Shown here in pieces: positions 29,250-40,633 of a DNA stretch of 64,000 bases. The translations under genes and the position numbers were made by a program. Within the stretch, counting starts at the first letter, position 1, and the number at the start of each line of letters is the position of its first letter. The stretch is from Haematococcus lacustris (Eukaryota > Chlorophyta > Chlorophyceae > Chlamydomonadales > Haematococcaceae), in assembly GCA_030144725.1 (NCBI GenBank), contig JASKMD010000020.1:4854703-4918702 (forward strand). Direction: 5' to 3'. The notes beneath the pieces were generated by a model. The model was not told the DNA's origin and did not search any database. It saw only the letters and a list, made by a program, of their open reading frames with translations.

Positions 29250-32200
29250 ATGGCAAGCCCCGAACCTGTGGCTTCAAGCATTGCCTATCGCGCTCTTGGC
29301 AGTGCATGGACGTTGTCGGTGTCTCCAAAACCCCAGGATGGCGGGCTGCACCTGACTCGGAGCGCGCCATACTCTGCAGCTCAGCGAATCAAACCACAGC
29401 ACCGCAAGCCAGCGGCGTCGCTAGTAGGCCCATCCAACGAGGTCGCTACCGGTACCCCAGGCCCCTCATCAGCGGGTTGCAGCCTTAGCAGCACCAGCAA
29501 ACTACCTACCCCTATTTCATCACCTTTGCCTCCGCACTGCAGCTGGGACCTGCCCCCTGGCCTACAGCTAAGCAGCAGCAGCTCAACGCACTTGGAACAC
29601 ACTGCAACCTGCAGCAGCCAGGGCAGTGGCCCAGCCCAGACACCCTCAGCCGCAGACACCCCCAGCAGCCCACGGCACACCTTGATGCACAGCCGCAGCG
29701 CAGTGACCCTCCCGGTCCAGGCTCTCCCGCCCTCCCTGCAGCCCTGGGCCTCAGCAGCCCCCACCCCAGGGTGTCCCCGCCCTGCCCCTCCGCCCCCACC
29801 CCTGTCTCCCAGCCCGGCCCCCCATCCACCCAGGCTGCTGCTGCCAGGGCAGGGCTGGGAGGCCTGCGCCCTGGGGCAGCCACAGGCCTCAGCTGGCCTG
29901 ACGGGGCGCCGCAGCCGCGCCCGCAGCGTCAGCATGGCCTTCACAAGGAGGATTGCAGGCCCGCTGGGGGGCCGGCGCAGGGCTGTGAGTCAAGGAGGTG
30001 GAGGGAGGCGGCGGCGGCAGGGCGGCTGGGGTAGGGTTAGCTAGGGGTGGGGGGAGCTAGGGGTGGGGGGAGCTAGGGGTGGGGGTAGGCGGTGCAGGGC
30101 AGCCACTTTGTTATCCTGCATGTTGCTGCTGATGTTCTCCCAGTGGCCCCCCTCCCTCCCTCTGACTATGGTGGCAGTGGTGGGCCTGCAGCTGAGGGGC
30201 GCCCTGTAGCCACAGCCCAGCCCTGCTGACCCCCTCTGCTGACACCTGGCTCATGGAGGCCGCCCCTGGTGCACACCTGGCTGGCTGGATGGCGGCTGCT
30301 GCTGTGCGCTCCTGGCCCTGGCCCTCCTAGCTCAACACATGACCCTGCCCCAGGCCCCTGACCCAGGCCCCTGACCCTGACCCAGGCCCCTGACCCTGGC
30401 CCAGGCCCCTGACCCTGACCCAGGCCCCTGACCCTGGCCCAGGCCCCTGACCCTGACCCAGGCCCCTGACCCTGACCCAGGCCCCTGACCCAGGCCCCTG
30501 ACCCTGACCCAGGCCCCTGACCCTGGCCCAGGCCCCTGACCCAGGCCCCTGACCCTGACCCAGGCCCCTGACCCTGACCCAGGCCCCTGACCCTGACCCA
30601 GGCCCCTGACCCTGGCCCAGGCCTCTGACCCTGACCCAGGCCCCTGACCCTGACCCAGGCCCCTGACTCAGGCCCCTGACCCTGACCCAGGCCCCTGACC
30701 CTGGCCCAGGCCCCTGACCCAGGCCCCTGACCCTGACCCAGGCCCCTGACCCTGACCCAGGCCCCTGACCCTGGCCCAGGCCCCTGACCCTGACCCAGGC
30801 CCCTGACCCTGACCCAGGCCCCTGACCCTGACCCAGGCCCCTGACCCTGACCCAGGCCCCTGACCCTGACCCAGGCCCCTGACCCTGACCCAGGCCCCTG
30901 ACCCTGACCCAGGCCCCTGACCCTGGCCCAGGCCCCTGACCCTGACCCAGGCCCCTGACCCTGACCCAGGCCCCTGACCCTGACCCAGGCCCCTGACCCT
31001 GACCCAGGCCCCTGACCCTGACCCAGGCCCCTGACCCTGACCCAGGCCCCTGACCCTGGCCCAGGCCCCTGACCCAGGCTCCTTACCCTGACCCCTGACC
31101 CTGGTGTCCCCTTCCCCTGCCCCAGGTCATCGAGGTGCCGAGCTCCAGCCTGGCTGACCTGATGAGCTCGGCCCAGGCGCTGGCTGAGTGGCACAGCCTG
31201 GCAGCACACCACCTGCCCAACCAGGTGCTCATGGACCGCCTGGCCCAGCAGCTAGGGGGGAGGGTCGAGCGCCCGCACAGCCTGGATGCGGTGGAGGTGA
31301 GGGGCCGGGGGGAGGAGGCTGCAAGGGGGAGGCTAGGTGGTGGTGGGAGCAGGACTCGCACCATGCAGCCGGGAGCTCCTGCATGCATGCCGGCTCTGCC
31401 GGTGTAGTCTTCTTATGCCGTCTTCTATCATTGGTGGGTGTCTGGTGTGTCCTTGTATGACGTAGCGCAACAGGTGCTTATGGTATGTGATACAGGTCAT
31501 TTTTCTCTTCCTAAGTAAGGTCGCGGGTCCTCAGTAAGGTCGTGGGTTCAAACCTAGTCAGACACAGAAATGTGCTCTGGGGTGAAGGGCGAACTCGTTG
31601 GGGCAGACTAGGCCCTGTCACGCAGGCGAGTGCTTTGCGTATGTTTCTCTATTTCTTGCTACTTAGTAAGGTCGCAAGGTGCTGCAGCTGCCGGAGTAGT
31701 CTTCTTTTTGTGTCTTCTTGCCTTGTATTGCGTAACGCAACAGGTGCTCAGGAGTTCTTCTGCCGCTGCTGCTGCTGCTTCTTTTTATTGTTGTTTTTAT
31801 TCTTTTTGTTCATTTATTGTTATTACTACTATCATCATTATGAAGGTCGCAAGGTGCTGCAGCTGACTGGAGGGGTGGGTGCCCTTGGGTGCTGTGCCCT
31901 TGGGTGCTGTGCCTATGTGTAGAGGGAGGGTGGTGGAGGAGGGTGAGGGGGTTGGTGGGGTGGTGATGAGGGAAGGTGTGGCGGGGCCAGGGGTTGAGAG
32001 GGGCGAAGCCTGTAAAGAGGGGCGTGGGCCCGGCTAGGCAGGCTGCCACACATGAGATGGCGGGCATGCAATAATCATCCTCATTGCACACAGCCTTACT
32101 GGTCGCGTATGTCCAGCTGATGCTCAGTGTTCAGCCAAGAATGGGACCAGCTTGCGCTCAGGCTGTCAGCTGTTTGGGGGTGAGCGTTGCAAAGGGTGTC

Positions 32201-35200
32201 AGCTATCAACAGGAACCTTGTCAGCTTTTTGGGAGTGAACCTTGCAAAGGATTCTCTCACAGCACAGCACATGCTCACAGCCCAGTGCCGCAGCGCTTGC
32301 CCGGCCATGCCCTGTGGCCCGCCCCTGGCTCTTAGCTGCCCCTCACTCCTTCACACCTCCAGGCCCGCGGCGCCTGGCCTGGCCTGAATGCCATACGACT
32401 GCAGCTCCGTGACCATCCAAGTTGTGACTGAAGCATCTGCAGGCAGCCAGGTCCAGCTCATTGGCCACCACGCCCCTGGCTCCATCTGGCTGCCTCTAAA
32501 TTCCACAGCCAGGCTGCCACTCAAGATGGGCTGCTAGCCTACAGTTTGCTTGAAGTGGAGGGTCTTAAACAAAAACATGCCAAAGCCAGCTATGGACCAA
32601 CCCTGACTAGCGGGTTGGGAATGGTAAAAAGAACCTACAGGTTGCCCTGGGCTTGCACGGATGCATGTCACCACCACCTGCCAGGCTGCCCTCCCCCCCG
32701 CCTCCTCAGTGGCTGCCCACCCTCCCTGCCAGGCCTCCTCCTGTCCCTCATGGTCTCTGCTGCACACGCCTGCCGCGCCTTGCCTGCCGCTGTCAGCCTG
32801 CGCCGCAGGCCCCGAGGGTTAAGGCGCGCAGCCTGCGGCTAAGTGGTGTCAAGAAGCTGGCGGAGCAGGTGCTGCTCAAGTACCAGGACCCTGTACCGGT
32901 GGCCCGGGCTGAGCTGGAGTTCAGGCGCCAGCTGTGCTCACCAGAGTGGGTGGGACGGCGGTTGCTGCTGCTGCTGCTCCTACTGCCCCAGCTGCTGCTG
33001 CGCGTACTGCCCCAGCTGCTCCTACTGCCCCAGCTGCTGCTGCTGCACGCACTGCCCCAGCTGCTGCTGCTGCTGATGATGATGATGATGACCTGGAACC
33101 AGCCATCAACCACCTCTGCCAACCATCCTCACCTCAACAAGAGCAGCGCCAGGGATTGTCGCCTCTGCCATTGATGTGTCTCACTCAATCTCTCACCCTC
33201 ACACATGCAGCCTCACACTCTGTCACAGAGTCACACTCCCTGTCGCATGCCTCCTGACCCGCCACTGATGGGCATCTGGGCTGCTGCCAGTGCCACAGGA
33301 TCCTACATGCCCTGATATCCACCTTCAGGCCTTGTGGCATCTCACTTTTGCTCCATACAACTCCCTAACCTGACAGCCCTGGCCTGACCCGACCCACCCA
33401 CCCCTGCCCTGCGTCGCCCTGCCCTGACCCACCCTCCCCTGCCCTTCGCCGCCTTGCCCGGACCCTCTCTAGCCTACCTCACCGTGATCCTGGACGTCAC
33501 CCTCTCTCCCCACCACCAGCCTGCGGCTGCCTGTGCCGCCTATGCCACCGCTGCCTATGCCGCCGCTGCTTATGCTGCCACCTGTGCCGCTGCCTATGCC
33601 ACCGCTGCCTATGCCGCCGCTGCCTATGCCGCCGCTGCTTATGCTGCCACCTGTGCCGCTGCCTATGCTGCCGCTGCCCACAGACCCAGCCGCCTCACCA
33701 GCCACCCCTCCCACCAGCCCCAGGGAGGCAGGCAGCCCGCAAAGCCCCGGGTGGCACCTGCCACAGCTCCCACTACCAGGTGAGTGCCCCTTTGATGAAA
33801 TCAGGACAGGCACTGTGGCGGTGGGAGGAGGACAGGTCATGGCACCCCATTGCCGCAGCGTTGATGAAATCAGGACAGGCACTGTGGCGGTGGGAGGAGG
33901 GCAGCTCATGGCACCCCATTGCCGCAGCGTTGATGAAGTCAGGACAGGCAGGCACTGTGGTGGTGGGAGGAGGGCACCTGGTGGTCTATGTAGCCACTGG
34001 CCACCGCTTCCACTGGATAGGGTGACTGCCCCTGTCATGGCGAAATCATGTCTCCCAGATCTGCCGTCAGCGTCAATGCCCCAGGGAAGGGAATGGAATG
34101 GGGCTTGTCGACTTGTGAGGAGGGGTGAGAGTCATGCTGCTGACGTCGAAAGCTGACATGCACCGCTGGGCTGGGCTGTTGATCCAGACTGTGTCAGGGG
34201 TGGTGGTGGGAGGGAGCACACTGATTTCCTAGGCTGAGGGAGGGATGGGAGGGTAGGAGGTCTCTCTCTTCTCTTGCTGGGTGGTGAGAGCAGGCCGCGC
34301 CCCAGGCGGTAGCTTCTCCCTGCCCCATGCACGCCGGGGAATACTGGCGTTGTCTTCTTCTTCTGAACATCAGGGCCCCTCCCACCGATGGCGTGAAGAC
34401 AGCACCCAGCCCCTCCCAGCCCCTGCCCCACCCAGCCCCTCCCAGCGCCTGCCCCACCCAGCCCCTCCCAGCCCCTGCCCCACCCAGCCCCTCCCAGCGC
34501 CTGCCCCACCCAGCCCCTCCCAGCCCCTGCCCCACCCAGCCCTTCCCAGCCCCTGCCCCACCCAGCCCACTCCAACTATCCTGGCTGCCGCAAGCCCTTC
34601 CCCCTCACCAGCCTCTCTGTCATGCCAAGCTGGCGAGCTGCCAGCAATGGGCCAGGAAGCAGGGCCTGGACGCCGTCTGCCTAGATGCCTTACACCACCG
34701 CCAGCTCGCTGCTTAGGCCCCGGGTGGCCTGCCAGGAGGCCTGCCAGGGCTGTGAGGTGGCCTGCCAAGGCAGTGCCAAGGCAGCGCGCTCCTGGTGCCA
34801 GCTCGGTGCTAAGGGATGGCTGAGGTGGCCTGCCAGGTGGCCTGTGCCAAGGCAGCGCCAAGGCAGTGCCAAGGCAGTGCGCTCCCGGTGCCAGCTCGCT
34901 GCTGAACGATGTGTGAGGTGGCCTGGGCAGGGCTGTGATGTGGGCTCACAGGAACAGGGCGGCATGTGTCTGGCATTGGCTGTGCAGGCAGCTGGCAGCT
35001 GGCGTGCAGGCTGGCATGAGCTCGGTGCTGGGACTGCGCACACTGCTGCAGCAGCACCGCCTACGCCTGGGCTGGGCCTGGCCTGACCTGCAGCAGGTGG
35101 CAAGGTGGGGCTGCAGCAGCACATGGCAGGGGCGCACTGCTCCTGCGTCTGGCACTCCTGCTCTCCTACTCGCCCTGCCATGCACCTCTGCCACCCCATC

Positions 35201-36550
35201 TTCCCAGTGCACCCACTCCCTGACAGCCCACCCTAACCCTGAATCCTAACCCTAACCCTGAACCTGACCCTGGCCTGCCAAAACAGTCTTCGTCCCTTTG
35301 TCCACCCCTGCCCCCTGCCCCCTGCCCCTGCCCACCCCTGATCCTACACCTGCCCACCCCTGCCATGCCCCTGCCCTGCCCCTGCCCACCCCTGATCCTG
35401 CCCCTGCCCTGTCCCTGCCCCTGCCGCGCCTCTTTGCTCGTGAGCAGGGAGGCATGTGAGCGGGCGCACAAGGAGCAGGCCATTGTGGCAGCGCACGCTG
35501 AGGCCAAGGCGGCAGGCGACTGCCAGGTACAGACAGCCACTAAGCCTGGCACTTCTTTCTTCACCAGGCAGGCTGGAAGACTACATGTCCGCATATCACA
35601 CAGACTGGAGGACGTCCTGAATGCATTGACTTCCTTACAGCACTGTGCTTGTCAATCAATTCTTCCACAGGCAGACTGCCCTCAGCGTACTGCCCTGATG
35701 CCTTCTTGCAGCGCGACCGCATAATTGATGCCCACACATCTATGTTGAAGCAACACAACCCATGGGAGGCTACCATGTGACCCCTGTGACCTATGCCTGT
35801 CCATGTCTAACTCCATGCACATCTCCATGTAATCAGAGCCTGTACTTCCAGAGTTCTCCAGCTGGACATAACCTCCTAACTGGCCCAGCTTGTTTCTCCA
35901 GCTGCACCCACTCACATGCTTAGTGCATGCTCGTCCTGCCATGCGCTCAACCTGCGCCTGTCACATCAGATCTGAGGTCCAGCATGCATGCTTGCATATC
36001 CATGCAGGCTATGAGCGCCCTGCTGCAGCAGCTGTTGCAGCTGGAGGGGCTCAGCAGCCTGGAACAGTACCAGCAGCTGCTGCAGCAGGCCAAAGACACA
36101 GAGGCAGCTGCTGCAGGCTCCCCAGCTGGAGGGGGCTTGGCCTGGGTCAGACTGAGGCATGCTGGCAGCGGGGGGGCGGGGCAAGGCAGTGCAGTGGGAG
36201 TGGGAGTGGCAAATTCTGGTGTCAGTGCTCAGCTGGAGCAGCTGCAGGGCCAGGCAGGGCTGCCACACGTGCTGATGGCCACCACGATGTCTGGCTCAGA
36301 AGGTGGGGGAGAAGAAGGAGGGCAGGCAGGGGAGGAAGGATGGGGGTTGCGCAGGGAGGAGGGGGCAGGGGGGCCAGGCCCAATCAACCCATACTGTAGT
36401 AACCCGCCCCCTCGTGCGGTAAGTGGCTCAGTTGTGGCTCTGGGGCGCAAGGGGAAAGGAGTAAGAAGGGGCCAGTCCCCTCCTAGGCTCGTGCAGCCCA
36501 CCATGGCACAATGGAGCGAAATGAAAGAAATGCCCGGTCACGCTGACTGA
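29250..36550 (+). CDS. Large low-complexity protein with coiled-coil segments, exon chain partly resolved
   Basis: Exon 29250-29984 starts with ATG: ASPEPVASSIAYRALGSAWT, then Ser/Pro/Thr-rich sequence ending in a basic patch (GRRSRARSVSMAFTRRIAG), donor GTGAGT. Exon 31126-31296 (VIEVPSSSLADLMSSAQALAEWHS...) is phase 0 at both ends. Exon 32809-32949 (APRVKARSLRLSGVKKLAEQVLLKYQDPV...ELEFRRQL) is phase 0. Exon 35448-35526 (EACERAHKEQAIVAAHAEAKAAGDCQ) follows. A last exon 36008-36550 starts AMSALLQQLLQLEGLSSLEQYQQLLQQAK and ends in a stop. More exons probably lie between 33530 and 35110 (MPPLP repeats; SVLGLRTLLQQHRLRLGWAW), but their phases could not be reconciled. The helical, charged later exons point to a scaffold or cytoskeletal protein. 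I recognise no named family. It may be two genes. Confidence 0.4.
30345..31095 (-). repeat. 19-bp minisatellite (CAGGCCCCTGACCCTGACC)
   Basis: About 40 copies of the 19-bp unit mixed with a 13-bp short variant (CAGGCCCCTGACC) and CCTGGCC variants. It lies in the intron between exons 29250-29984 and 31126-31296. Because neither period introduces stops, it makes a long spurious frame of Gly/Gln/Pro on the minus strand. Confidence 0.9.
31344..31414 (+). repeat. LINE 3'-tail family, copy B
   Basis: GGGAGCAGGACTCGCA...GGGAGCTCC, then GCATGCCGG..GCCGG and TGTAGTCTTCTT. Matches 34285-34363 and 40634-40713 along its length, with changes mostly in loops. Confidence 0.55.
31510..31560 (+). repeat. tRNA-related SINE fragment (B box GGGTTCAAACC)
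   Basis: AGTAAGGTCG occurs repeatedly here (31514, 31532, 31664). B-box-like GGGTTCAAACC lies at 31543-31553. No foldable tRNA is present. Confidence 0.35.
31668..31865 (+). repeat. 152-bp insertion flanked by a 23-bp target-site duplication
   Basis: AAGGTCGCAAGGTGCTGCAGC plus TG is present exactly at 31668-31690 and 31843-31865. The insert starts CCGGAGTAGTCTTCTTTTTG, which resembles the end of the LINE-tail family, and ends in an AT-rich TTATTACTACTATCATCATT tract. A duplication of this size is typical of non-LTR retrotransposition. Confidence 0.6.
32399..32537 (+). CDS. Exon-like module (SVTIQVVTEASAGSQVQLIGHH...), duplicated at 36771
   Basis: After an acceptor-like CTGCAG the frame reads SVTIQVVTEASAGSQVQLIG, HHAPGSIWLPLNSTARLPLK, MGC and stop. 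36771-36866 encodes the related CRITIQVVTDASAASQAQLVG, HQAPGSTWL. Because the repeats differ at synonymous and conservative positions, the module appears to have been under protein-level selection. The domain is not recognised. Confidence 0.35.
33533..33685 (+). repeat. Short-period repeat (CTGCCTATGCCGCCG)
   Basis: Degenerate tandem words encoding MPPLP/LMLPPVP in one frame and Ala/Tyr runs in another. It may lie within an exon of the 29-36 kb gene; the correct frame cannot be decided. Confidence 0.6.
33790..33990 (+). repeat. Three tandem copies of a 69-bp unit
   Basis: TTGATGAAATCAGGACAGGC starts at about 33791, 33861 and 33930. Each is followed by ACTGTGGCGGTGGGAGGAGG and CCCATTGCCGCAGCG. 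69 is divisible by three and all copies stay open. The donor-like CCAG|GTGAGT just before (33781) suggests intron. Confidence 0.7.
34285..34363 (+). repeat. LINE 3'-tail family, copy C
   Basis: GAGAGCAGGCCGCGCCCCAG, GCACGCCGGGGAATACTGGCG and TTGTCTTCTTCTTCTG. Closest to the complete copy at 40634-40713. No LINE coding sequence is attached. Confidence 0.65.
34395..34572 (+). repeat. 26-bp minisatellite (CCCCACCCAGCCCCTCCCAG plus CCCCTG)
   Basis: About seven near-identical units immediately downstream of LINE tail copy C. It produces spurious Gly/Trp-rich frames on the minus strand. Confidence 0.8.
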
Positions 36551-36592
36551 TGAGCGTAACTATTTCTTTCTTCTTCTTTCCTCACACCGTAG

Positions 36593-38604
36593 TTCCAGCC
36601 TCGCCCTACCCAGCAGCACACCTTGCCACCTGCCACCTGCGCTGCAACCTTCACCCGGCTCCTCCCAACCTTATGTTGCTCCTGAACTCTGGCTGTTCAG
36701 GCCTGCCAGCCTCTCAAGCCAGCGGCGCCAGCACCTCCCAGCCTGGCATCCCCACGCCCAGCTGCCAATGCCGCATCACCATCCAGGTTGTGACTGACGC
36801 ATCTGCAGCCAGCCAGGCCCAGCTCGTTGGCCACCAGGCCCCTGGCTCCACCTGGCTATCCTCATCATCCGAGCTCGACGCTGGGCCGACCTCAGCCAGC
36901 CTCCCTGCTGCCCGCTGCAGCTGCCCACACCCCAGTGCACCCCCCTTGCCACCCGACCCCCAGCCCACCCAGCCCAACTGGCCTGAACCCACTACCACCG
37001 GCATCCCCCTCCCGGACTTCTCCCCCACCCCCACCTCGCCCTGCCTTACCACACCACCTACCCAGCTGGATTTCTCGCCAGCCAGCCCCTCCTCCTTCCA
37101 GCTGGACTTCTCGCCAGCCACCCTCTCTTCCTCCTCTCTCCAGCTGGACCCCTCAACAACTGCCCCATCCCCCTCCTCCTCCTCCCACCCTGCCCTCGCC
37201 ACCGCCCTGACCACCACCACAATACAGGATAGCCGCATACAGCACAGCACCCTGACCCTGCAGCCACCCAGGCCTGCCAGCGTGCCACCCCCTGTGCTAC
37301 GCCCCTGGGCCACCTCCCCCACCCCATGCGCCCATGCCTGCCACCTACCCCACCAGGTGGGCTGCCCCAGCCCTGACAAACAGGCCCAGGGTGAAGGTGA
37401 TGGCCAGGGCCCCTTCTCACCCCTGACTCCCCGCCTTGGGCCAGCGGCCTGTGACCCTAACAGAAAAGGACCTGCCCCTGACCCCCTGGCCAGCCAAGGC
37501 AGTGGCTCCACCTCCCAACCCTGTCATGGCTGGGACGTGCCTGCCTCCACTCCTTCCGCTCAGGGGTATGACTCAGTCATCACGGGCCAGCAGCCAGCGT
37601 CAGCCAGTGGGCGGCCTGGCAGCTGTGGCACCCTCACCCCAGCCCACCCCACCCCCACCAGACCCCCCACCCCCAACCCAAACCCCAGCCCCTCCCTTCT
37701 CTTCACACACTTCTCCACGCGCAGCCCCTCCCCTCTCCTGCTCTCCCACCCCACCAGCACAGGCCACAGGCTCATCAGCCCCAGCTGCAGCAGGCCGGGG
37801 CACCAGAAGCAACGCCCATTGTCAGCAGTGGAGGCAGCCTCAGGCGGCAGTGAGGGGCCCTGGCTGACCCCGCCCGGCACCGACCACACAGCCAGCAGCC
37901 GCACTCAGTGCATCCGGTCCAGCCGCAGCAGGCTGCAGGCAGCCAGCAGCACGCCGTGGTGCTCATCGTCACTCTCTCAGACCTCATGCCTGGATGGTCC
38001 CGCCCACGCTCATCGCCAAGGGACTGGGAGCCTGGGTCGCACCTGGAGCCCTAAACCCCATTGGGGCAGGCCCCGGTCTGTGTCGCCTCTAGCTTCGGTT
38101 TGCGCCGCCTGGGAATTGAACCCGGGCGGCGGGGCGGGGGAGGTGCGCACAGGGAGCATGGTGTCTCCGCACGACGTGTTGCGGGATGTGTTGACCAATC
38201 CGACCACCGGCAGCGGGGCGCAATCCCCACACCGCCCTCCTTCCCCAGTTTCAGCCCAATGCAATCCTATACGGCGCATCCCACCAGGCTCGCCTGACCC
38301 CGACGCACCACCCTGCTCGCAGCAGCGACCAGCTGACACGGACTGTTCGGACGATACGTTTGGCAGCCTCGCGCGACCAGCTTCATCGCAGCTCATGGCA
38401 CCTTCCCAGCGACCCGCCGGTACATTTCGGCCCGGGTCGACCCCGCCCAGCACGTCGAGAAGCGGGGCAGGTACCGGCGTCGGTCAACCGTCGGAGCAGC
38501 GGCCGGCGTACCTGAGACTGTACCCCCCAGCTGAGGAGCTGGAGCGGGCAGCGAGGACAGCGTTCTGCAGGAGGGCGCACCACCCACCTTACGCAGCTCT
38601 TCAG
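36593..38604 (+). CDS. Long Ser/Pro/Thr-rich exon, possibly a separate gene
   Basis: Open for about 670 codons between an acceptor (CACACCGTAG|TTCC) and a donor (CTTCAG|GTGAGG). It contains the CRITIQVVTDASAASQAQL module, tandem LDFSPA/QLD units near 37060-37150, and long disordered Ser/Pro stretches. It ends in less biased sequence, AYLRLYPPAEELERAARTAFCRR, which looks globular. A SINE lies in antisense inside it (38050-38207) without closing the frame. Whether it belongs to the preceding gene is unknown, since 36550 carries an apparent stop. Confidence 0.35.
38050..38207 (-). repeat. tRNA-derived SINE on the minus strand
   Basis: Minus strand: A-box region GGTGGTCGGATTGGTCAAC (38207-38189) and B box GGGTTCAATTCCC (38123-38111) inside a pairing T-arm (CCGGGTTCAATTCCCAGG). 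The A-B spacing, about 70 nt, is longer than in a tRNA, so this is a SINE promoter rather than a tRNA gene. Confidence 0.55.
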
Positions 38605-38609
38605 GTGAG

Positions 38610-39571
38610 GGCGACCTTTTCCTGCAAGCCCTTGCCACCGCACTGCCTGCCATCATTAAGAGCAGCAGCAGCAGCATTGTCATGACATGAACACATCTGT
38701 GAGTCGGCTTTGCTGCACTGCAAGCTCAGAGACTCGGCATGCCATGACTTGCTGCCATGCCATGCAGCATGGTTGCTGCACATGCCCTGGTGCTATGTTT
38801 CATCTGTGCCTTAATTGTATAAACATTAGCCTGTCACTCACTTGCCACGGTCACCCATGATGGTGTGACATACAATTGTCACTCCATGATGAAGATAATA
38901 GATGGTGTTGTGACAAGGCCCTCCTCTTCCTTCCCGCCCCCTCTCTCACCCCCTCCTTCCTATCGAACCCTGCAGCCAGTGCCTCATTTGTGTCTCATAC
39001 CCAGCGCCCCGCCCCACCCCGCCTCACCCTACCCACCCCACCTCCCCCACCCGCCCCGCCCCGCCTCACCCTCCCCACCCATCACTATGTCTCTGTGGCT
39101 TACGTCGCCTGTGGTGCTGCTCGCAGTCTGGCAAGGGCGGCACTCGGACCCTCCTTAGGCTGCCCCAGGCGCCCTGATCCGCCCAGTCCAGGAGCGGCCT
39201 CTACTACACTGTGACCACTGCAGCCTCATTCCTGAGTGCATGACTGCTGCTAGCTCCGCGCTTTGCAGGGATGCACAGCAGGGGAGGTTGTCGGGGACAG
39301 CCACAGCTTGAGGACAGCCACAACTAGGTTGGCTGGGCAGAAGCTTTAGGGCAGTACACGAACCCACCAGGTGGGGGGTGTAGGCGAAAAGGTTAGCCTG
39401 GCTACCAAGCGCACCAAGTGGCCAGGTCAGCACCCTCCCCCACAGGCCTAGGTGCAGTGATTGGCCTGGCCTGACGTGAGTGGTCCTCAGCCTGGTTTGA
39501 GAGTGCTGTCACAGAGAGTTGAGTTGAGTGGTTTGAGAGTCTGTAACAGATGGGAATGGGCAGTCTGCTAG
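38610..39571. other. Stretch without a supported gene
   Basis: Short open frames only. C-rich at 38930-39080. Words related to the LINE start (GGTTTGAGAGT) occur at 39496 and 39531. Confidence 0.4.
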
Positions 39572-40629
39572 TTGTTGCTGGTCTGTCTGCCAGGCTGCCG
39601 TTTTACGCCACTGAACACCATTTATCTCGCTCCGCCCAACCAAGACAGCATTTACTACCAGATGACCCAAGATATCACCAAAGCCGCGGCAAAAGGAGCG
39701 GGCGAAAGAGTGATGACCGATGCGACCATCTCCATCCCCGCGCAAAGGACCGCCCTACTCTACCGTACCGGAGGTGTAACGTGCGGGAGTTCTCAGCCAC
39801 GCACCCCACAGGTTAGACCTAGGCTAGATACCAAGTACACGAGCTTAGAGCGGGGTAGCTCGTTGGGTTCTGAGCCCACCGTTCCCATTACAGGGTTCAG
39901 GTATCTCTTGGCCAACGTCACACTTGCATGCGCCCTACAATTGTAACAGGAGGACTATACAACCAAAAACTAGCTATGCGCTGGAAGCAGGCGACAGACG
40001 ACCGCTGCCCCCTCTGTGGGGAGGCCGACAGTGCCACACACCTGCTCTCGGGCTGCAGCGAGACCCTGCCACTCGTGCAAGAAAGGCACAACGGAGCTGG
40101 CCGCCTCATCGCCAAAGCCATCAGCAAAGGAACCCTGGGCGGATGCATCCGGTTTGCGGACACCGGCAGCTGGGAGAAGGGCGCTAGAGAAAACCTTGAC
40201 CTCCCTAACGACACACTACACACCACGCTACGGGCACTCGGCATGAAACCAACAGCAACCAAAAACACTACCAGACCGGACATAATCATGGTGGCGCCAC
40301 AAAGGAAGACGGGCAAACGCGGCAAAGCCACTAAACGGATCACCATCATAGAAATTAAATACTGTGCGGACTCGAGGTGGATGGAGCAACTGGACAAGGC
40401 CCTGAACCAACACACAAAACTGGCACACACCATGCGCAAGATAGGCCACATGGTCGAGATCAGACCAATCCTACTGGGTATAGGCGGTATTACCTATGAA
40501 ACACACACACGTCAACACCTCATAGCCCTTGGGGTCACTCAAACCAACGCCACAAAACTACTAAACAAGCTCACGAGACATGCAGCAGAAGCAGGGGGGG
40601 GTAGGGGGTCGGTTACTTCTCGAGCTTGA
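39572..40629 (+). pseudogene. 3' end of a non-LTR retrotransposon (zinc knuckle plus PD-ExK endonuclease)
   Basis: 5'-truncated. The clear part is 39928-40629: RPTIVTGGLYNQKLAMRWK, then CPLCGEADSATHLLSGC, a C-x2-C-x8-H-x4-C knuckle of the LINE type. RPDIIMV...IIEIKYC follows, the PD and ExK parts of a restriction-like endonuclease as in R2-like elements. In volvocine algae, Dualen/RandI elements carry such a domain. A preceding frame (39572-39770, NTIYLAPPNQDSIYYQMTQD) probably belongs to the same polyprotein but is out of frame and contains the 51-bp repeat at 39775-39825. No reverse transcriptase core remains. The 3' UTR continues into the hairpin tail at 40634-40713. Confidence 0.7.
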
Positions 40630-40633
40630 TGGT

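Noticed and set aside
30166..31212. 348-codon Gly/Gln-rich minus-strand frame
   Set aside because: It is the 19-bp minisatellite read through; no unique coding sequence of note at either end.
39845..39910. tRNA gene (GTAGCTCGTTGGGTTCTGAGC ... GGGTTCAGG in blocks)
   Set aside because: A D-arm-like and a B-box-like piece are visible, but there is no anticodon stem, T stem or acceptor pairing.
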